From Streptomyces sp. Act143 (GTDB taxonomy: Bacteria > Actinomycetota > Actinomycetes > Streptomycetales > Streptomycetaceae), in contig NZ_QFRX01000001.1 of NCBI RefSeq assembly GCF_003143935.1, positions 5,395,393 through 5,459,392 of the forward strand: DNA of 64,000 nt, given 5' to 3'. Shown one piece after another: positions 60,315 through 64,000 of the stretch (the stretch's first letter is position 1; the number at the start of each line of letters is the position of its first letter). A program made the position numbers and the translations under genes. Under the pieces are notes generated by a model. That model was not told the DNA's origin. It did no database searches and was given only the letters and a program-made list of their open reading frames with translations.

Positions 60315-61791
60315 ACCGACCCTGCGCCGGACTCCGCTCTCGGCGCTGCGCCGGACCACCCTCTCGGCCCGGCGCCGCCCTGCCCCTTCGGCCCCGCTTT
60401 CGGCTCCGCGTTGGGCGCTGTGCCGGACCGCCCTCCCGGCCCGGCGCCGGCCTGCCCCCTCGCCCCCGCTTCCGGCTCCGCATCGGGCACTGTGCCGGAC
60501 CCCGCTCCCGGCCCGGCGCCGGCCTGCCCCCTCGCCCCCGCTTTCGGCTCTGCGTTCGGCATCGCGCTGGACTCCGCTCTCGGCCCCGCTCTCGTCCCTT
60601 CGCTCGGCCCGGGAGGGCATACGTGAGGGCGCCGCTCGCGTGGACGTCGCCACGCCCGCCGGCCGGGACCGGGCCGTGGACGCCCTGCGGGCCATCGCGA
60701 TCCTCGGCGTGGTGCTCGGTCACTGGCTGGTGACCGCGCTGGTGGCGGACGGCCGCGCCCTGCACACCGCGAGCCCCTTGCAGCACATGCCCTGGCTGGC
60801 CCCGATCTCCTGGGCGTTCCAGACCCTGGCCGTGTTCTTCCTGGTCGGCGGCCATGTGGCCACCCGGAGCCTCGCCACCGCCCGGGCCCGCGGGACGACC
60901 TATGGCGCGTGGCTGGCCGCCCGGCTGTCCCGGCTGTTCAAGCCGGTCGCGGCCGTCCTCACCCTGTGGACGGCGGCGGCGGCCGGACTGCTCCTGACGG
61001 GCGCCGAGTTCGGCACGGTGCACACGCTGGTCAAGCTGGCCCTGTCGCCCCTGTGGTTCCTCGTGGTCTTCGCCGTGCTGACGGTGGCGACCCCCCTGCT
61101 GACCCGGCTGAACCCGCTGTGGCCGCTCGCCGTCGTCCTCCATGTCGACCTGATCCGCTTCGGCCTCGGCGGCCCGTCCTGGCTCGGCTGGGTCAACGTG
61201 GCCGCGGGCTGGCTGGTGCCGTTCACGCTGGGCGCGGCCTGGACGCGCGGCGAGCTGGAGCGGCGTCGGGCGGGCTGGACTCTGCTGGCGGGCGGTGCGG
61301 TGGCGACGGCGGCGCTCGTCGCGTGGGCGGGTTATCCGACGTCGATGGTCGGCGTCCCCGGCGCCGCGGTGTCCAACCTGAATCCGCCGACGCTGGCCGC
61401 CGTCACCTTCGGCCTGGCCCAGTGCGGCCTGGCCCTGCTGCTGCGTAACCGGCTGCGGGGGACGATGCGCCGACCGCTCGCCTGGGCGGCGGTCGCCCTG
61501 GTGAACCTCTCCGCGATGACGATCTTCCTGTGGCACCAGACGGCCCTGATGGCGACCACCGCCACCGGACTCCTCGCCGGTCGTCTCCCGGGCCTGCACA
61601 CCGTCCCGGACGACCTCGGCTGGGTGGCGGCCCGGCTGGTCTGGCTGCCGGTGTTCGCCGCCGTCCTCGCCGTCTGCTGGACGGCGTTCCACGGGTACGA
61701 GCAGGGGCGCCGGCGGGGCGGTGGCACCCGGGTGGTGCGGGTCGGTCGCCCGTCCGAGCGGGGTGCGGCGAGGGAGGTGCGGCATGTCTAG
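60307..61791 (+). CDS. Acyltransferase-3 family membrane protein with repeat N-terminus
   Basis: 494 residues. From about residue 115 it is a typical acyltransferase-3 protein: RDRAVDALRAIAILGVVLGHWLV (catalytic-type His), about ten membrane segments, FQTLAVFFLVGGHVA and a C-terminal AMTIFLWHQTALM. Residues ~9-95 are a 24-residue repeat (TxLPARRRPAPSPPLxAPxxALCR), encoded by a 72-nt DNA repeat at 60349-60564. That part looks like an expanded, Arg/Pro-rich extension rather than a domain. The true start may be later, for example near 60652 (VDVATPAGRDRAVDAL). Substrate unknown. Confidence 0.75.
   Translation: MREPTLRRTPLSALRRTTLSARRRPAPSAPLSAPRWALCRTALPARRRPAPSPPLPAPHRALCRTPLPARRRPAPSPPLSALRSASRWTPLSAPLSSLRSAREGIREGAARVDVATPAGRDRAVDALRAIAILGVVLGHWLVTALVADGRALHTASPLQHMPWLAPISWAFQTLAVFFLVGGHVATRSLATARARGTTYGAWLAARLSRLFKPVAAVLTLWTAAAAGLLLTGAEFGTVHTLVKLALSPLWFLVVFAVLTVATPLLTRLNPLWPLAVVLHVDLIRFGLGGPSWLGWVNVAAGWLVPFTLGAAWTRGELERRRAGWTLLAGGAVATAALVAWAGYPTSMVGVPGAAVSNLNPPTLAAVTFGLAQCGLALLLRNRLRGTMRRPLAWAAVALVNLSAMTIFLWHQTALMATTATGLLAGRLPGLHTVPDDLGWVAARLVWLPVFAAVLAVCWTAFHGYEQGRRRGGGTRVVRVGRPSERGAAREVRHV
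60349..60564 (+). repeat. 72-nt tandem repeat inside the acyltransferase 5' end
   Basis: CGGACC-type unit starts occur at 60349, 60421 and 60493, exactly 72 nt apart, with a decayed tail to about 60564. The unit contains CGGCCCGGCGCCGGCCTGCC. In-frame (24 codons), so the expansion lengthens the protein without breaking it. Confidence 0.85.
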
Positions 61792-63355
61792 GCTGAGCCG
61801 CGTGACGGAAACGGGGATCCAACACGTGGTCGCGGGGCGGGTACTGCGCTGGCTGCGGATACTGCGCGACGACCTGTGGACCGCCCGCGCCGATCCGCTG
61901 CCCCCGTCGATATGGCTGCGCTGGCTGCCGCACGGCCTGCTGTGCCTGATCGCGTTCGGTGTCACCGTCGCCGGCACGCCCCAGCTCCAGGACAGCGCCG
62001 GGCTGGCCTTCGGGTGGGCCTTTCCGCTCTCGCTGGCGCAGGGGTGCGCGGTGCTTCTCGGGATGTGGCGGCCGATCCCGGCGTTCTGGCTGTCGACGAC
62101 GGCCTCCGTCTGTTCGGCCCTGCTGGTGCACGGCTTGCTCGGTGGTCCGGCCGGGGGGTTCACCTGGCCCTGGAGCACGACCGGGATCATCACGCACGTG
62201 GTCGTGCTGCTGCTGCTCGCCCTGCGGGTGCGGGCCCGGGTCCCCACCGAGGCGCTGGCCCTGACCGCACTGCTCACCTATGTCCTGCAAGGACTGTGGG
62301 GCGGTCCCGACTACACGAGCACCGGGGTGCTCACGTTCTTCCTCTGCGCGGTGGCCGTGGTGCTCGGTGCCGCGCTGCGCGGTCGCCGCGAGGCCCGCGC
62401 GCAGCTCGTCGAGCAGACGTCGCTGACCGCCGAGGAGCGGGCCCGGCGCACGCTCCTGGAGGAACGCAGCCGGATCGCCCGCGAGCTGCACGACGTCGTC
62501 GCCCACCACATGTCCGTGATCTCCATACAGGCGCAGGTCGCCCCGCACCTCGTCGAGAACCCGTCCGACGAGCTCAAGGAGAACCTGGAGGGCATCCGGG
62601 AGAACGCGCTGGAGGCGCTGACCGAGCTGCGCCGGGTGCTGGGTGTGCTGCGCTCGGAGCACCCCGACACCCCGGACCCGGACGGCGCGCCCGGCACCGG
62701 CATCGACGCCGGTTATGCCCCGCACACTCCGCAGCCCACCCTCGACCGGCTCGACGCGCTGGTGGAGAACACCCGGGCGGCCGGGCTGACCGTCCAGGTC
62801 GACGTGACGGGCACCCGGGGGCCGCTGCCGCAGGGCCTGGAGCTGTCGGCGTACCGGATCGTGCAGGAGGCACTGAGCAACGTCCTGCGCCACGCGCCCG
62901 GCGCGACCGCCACCGTCCGGCTCGTCCACCTCAAGCACGGGGTGGACGTCCGGGTCACCAACTCGCCGCCCACCCGCCCGGCGCCGCTCTCCCGGGGCGC
63001 CGGGCACGGCCTGCTCGGCATGCGGGAGCGGGCGGCGATGCTCGGCGGCACGCTGCGCGCGGGGCCGGCGCCCGACGGCGGCTTCGAGGTGGCCGCGTAC
63101 CTGCCGACGGCACCTCCGTGGGCCGAACCCCCCACCTCCGCCACCGCTCCCGCTCCCACCTCCGCCACCGCCCCCGCTCCCGCTCCCACCTCCGCCGCCA
63201 CCGCCCGTGCCCCTTCCTCCGCGGCCTCCGGCCCTACCGCCCGTCGCCCTTCCGCCCCGGCCTCCGGCACCACCGCCCATCACTCGTCCGCCCCGGCCTC
63301 CGGCCCTACCGCCCCTGACCCTTCCGCTCCCGCCTCCAAGGACGACTCCGCATGA
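61784..63355 (+). CDS. DesK/NarL-family histidine kinase with Ala/Pro/Ser tail
   Basis: 523 residues. Five or so membrane segments (~50-200), HisKA_3 with ERSRIARELHDVVAHHMSVI (phosphoacceptor His ~239), HATPase_c with YRIVQEALSNVLRHA and GHGLLGMRERAAMLGG. After the ATPase domain (~450) comes a 70-residue Ala/Pro/Ser/Thr repeat (PTSATAPAP, SAPASGPTA), not part of the fold. ATG 61784 with GGGAGG overlaps the acyltransferase end by 8 nt; its stop overlaps the regulator start (ATGA). Signal unknown. Confidence 0.92.
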   Translation: MSRLSRVTETGIQHVVAGRVLRWLRILRDDLWTARADPLPPSIWLRWLPHGLLCLIAFGVTVAGTPQLQDSAGLAFGWAFPLSLAQGCAVLLGMWRPIPAFWLSTTASVCSALLVHGLLGGPAGGFTWPWSTTGIITHVVVLLLLALRVRARVPTEALALTALLTYVLQGLWGGPDYTSTGVLTFFLCAVAVVLGAALRGRREARAQLVEQTSLTAEERARRTLLEERSRIARELHDVVAHHMSVISIQAQVAPHLVENPSDELKENLEGIRENALEALTELRRVLGVLRSEHPDTPDPDGAPGTGIDAGYAPHTPQPTLDRLDALVENTRAAGLTVQVDVTGTRGPLPQGLELSAYRIVQEALSNVLRHAPGATATVRLVHLKHGVDVRVTNSPPTRPAPLSRGAGHGLLGMRERAAMLGGTLRAGPAPDGGFEVAAYLPTAPPWAEPPTSATAPAPTSATAPAPAPTSAATARAPSSAASGPTARRPSAPASGTTAHHSSAPASGPTAPDPSAPASKDDSA

Positions 63356-64000
63356 CGAGCAGCCCCGACAGCCCCATCCGCGTACTGATCGCCGACGACC
63401 AGCAGATGGTCCGGCAGGGCTTCACCGTGCTGCTCAACACCCAGCCCGACATCGACGTGATCGGGCAGGCGGTCGACGGGCTGGACGCGGTGGCGAAGGT
63501 CGCCGAGCTCGCGCCGGACGTGGTGCTGATGGACATCCGCATGCCGGAGCTCGGCGGGATCGAGGCCACTCGCCGGATCACCGAGGCGACCCCGCAGATC
63601 AGAGTGCTGGTGCTGACCACCTTCGACCTCGACGAGTACGTGTACGAGGCGCTGCGCGCGGGCGCCTCGGGCTTCCTGCTGAAGGACGCCTCCGCCGACC
63701 AGCTCGCGGAGGCGGTGCGGGTGGTGGCGGCCGGTGACGCGCTGCTCGCCCCCGGCATCACCCGGCGGCTGATCACCGAGTTCTCCCGCCTCGACAAGCG
63801 TCCCCGGACGCCGCTGAAGCAGCGCGTCGGCGATCTGACCGAGCGCGAGACGGAGGTGCTCGCGCTGATCGCGCAGGGCCTGTCCAACGCGGAGATCGCC
63901 CAGCGGCTGGTGGTGGCCGAGCAGACGGTGAAGACGCATGTGGGCCGCATTCTGGTGAAGCTGGGGCTCAGGGACCGGACACAGGCGGCGGTGTTCGCGT
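63352..64000 (+). CDS. NarL-family response regulator, 3' end outside window
   Basis: 216 residues visible, only the last few missing. Receiver with VLIADDQQMVR, phosphoacceptor Asp in DVVLMDIRMPE (~59) and FLLKDAS. The LuxR helix-turn-helix LTERETEVLALIAQGLSNAEIAQRLVVAEQTVKTHV reaches almost to the window edge. Cognate partner of the upstream kinase (ATGA overlap). Confidence 0.93.
   Translation, partial: MTSSPDSPIRVLIADDQQMVRQGFTVLLNTQPDIDVIGQAVDGLDAVAKVAELAPDVVLMDIRMPELGGIEATRRITEATPQIRVLVLTTFDLDEYVYEALRAGASGFLLKDASADQLAEAVRVVAAGDALLAPGITRRLITEFSRLDKRPRTPLKQRVGDLTERETEVLALIAQGLSNAEIAQRLVVAEQTVKTHVGRILVKLGLRDRTQAAVFA

Noticed and set aside
60301..62277. 658-codon minus-strand frame over acyltransferase and kinase
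   Set aside because: Gln/Arg/Gly-rich shadow arising from the repeats; no start context or motifs.

Overview
The window is high-GC actinobacterial DNA with GTG/ATG/TTG starts, strong purine-rich ribosome binding sites and many ATGA/GTGA overlaps. It is almost certainly from a Streptomyces chromosome. The order dnaK-grpE-dnaJ-hspR, clpB, pyrE, fba and kynA-kynU is the conserved core order I know from Streptomyces (inference from memory; no database search was possible). Two HspR-type HAIR operators (CTTGAGT-N7-ACTCAA[G/C]) lie exactly where this regulon predicts them, before dnaK and clpB.

Layout. 1-3.7 kb: a partial GNAT-like protein, an APH-fold protein, a small membrane protein, an FG-GAP lipoprotein and a decayed DUF817 gene. 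3.8-7.3 kb: a membrane Fe-S oxidoreductase of the EtfD type and a WecA/MraY-like transferase. 7.3-11.6 kb: the dnaK heat-shock operon. 11.6-16.7 kb: a PA14/fibronectin-III gene broken by one amber codon, a sugar-binding lipoprotein, a second lipoprotein, and three neighbouring broken genes (permuted ATP-grasp, alpha-E, transglutaminase). 16.9-20.7 kb: three paralogous LuxR-type regulators beside a small secreted peptide with four DVGW motifs and a Rieske-like protein that has lost its cluster histidines. 20.8-25.8 kb: a PPOX-fold protein, clpB, a YbjN protein and a membrane glycosyltransferase.

26.4-41.5 kb is an accessory island that I read as a class V lanthipeptide (RiPP) gene cluster of the lexapeptide/cacaoidin/pristinin kind. 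It holds an atypical response regulator, a kinase-like protein (LanK), a HopA1-like lyase (LanY), a third degenerate kinase-like protein (LanX candidate), an F420-dependent reductase that would make D-Ala from dehydroalanine, an EpiD/LxmD-type decarboxylase for the C-terminal AviMeCys, a methyltransferase for the N-terminus, two M16 proteases for the leader, two ABC export systems and three precursor genes. Two precursors are identical in protein sequence and the third is divergent. The architecture belongs to a known family, but the precursor sequences and products are specific to this strain. Left of the island is a diverged scrap of the aminotransferase gene that is intact on its right, which suggests how the island was inserted.

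41.8-64 kb is core again: the aminotransferase, two Gly/Ser/Cys-rich membrane miniproteins, DUF2617, a membrane spermidine-synthase-like protein, a secreted peptidoglycan-binding-like protein, two DesK/NarL-type two-component pairs (the second truncated by the window end), a CoxG-like protein with a Glu/Pro repeat tail, an aldose-epimerase-like protein, pyrE, fba, an MFS pump, DUF3151, the kynurenine pathway set (kynA, kynU, TetR, likely kynurenine formamidase), an alpha/beta hydrolase and an acyltransferase whose start is a 72-nt tandem repeat.
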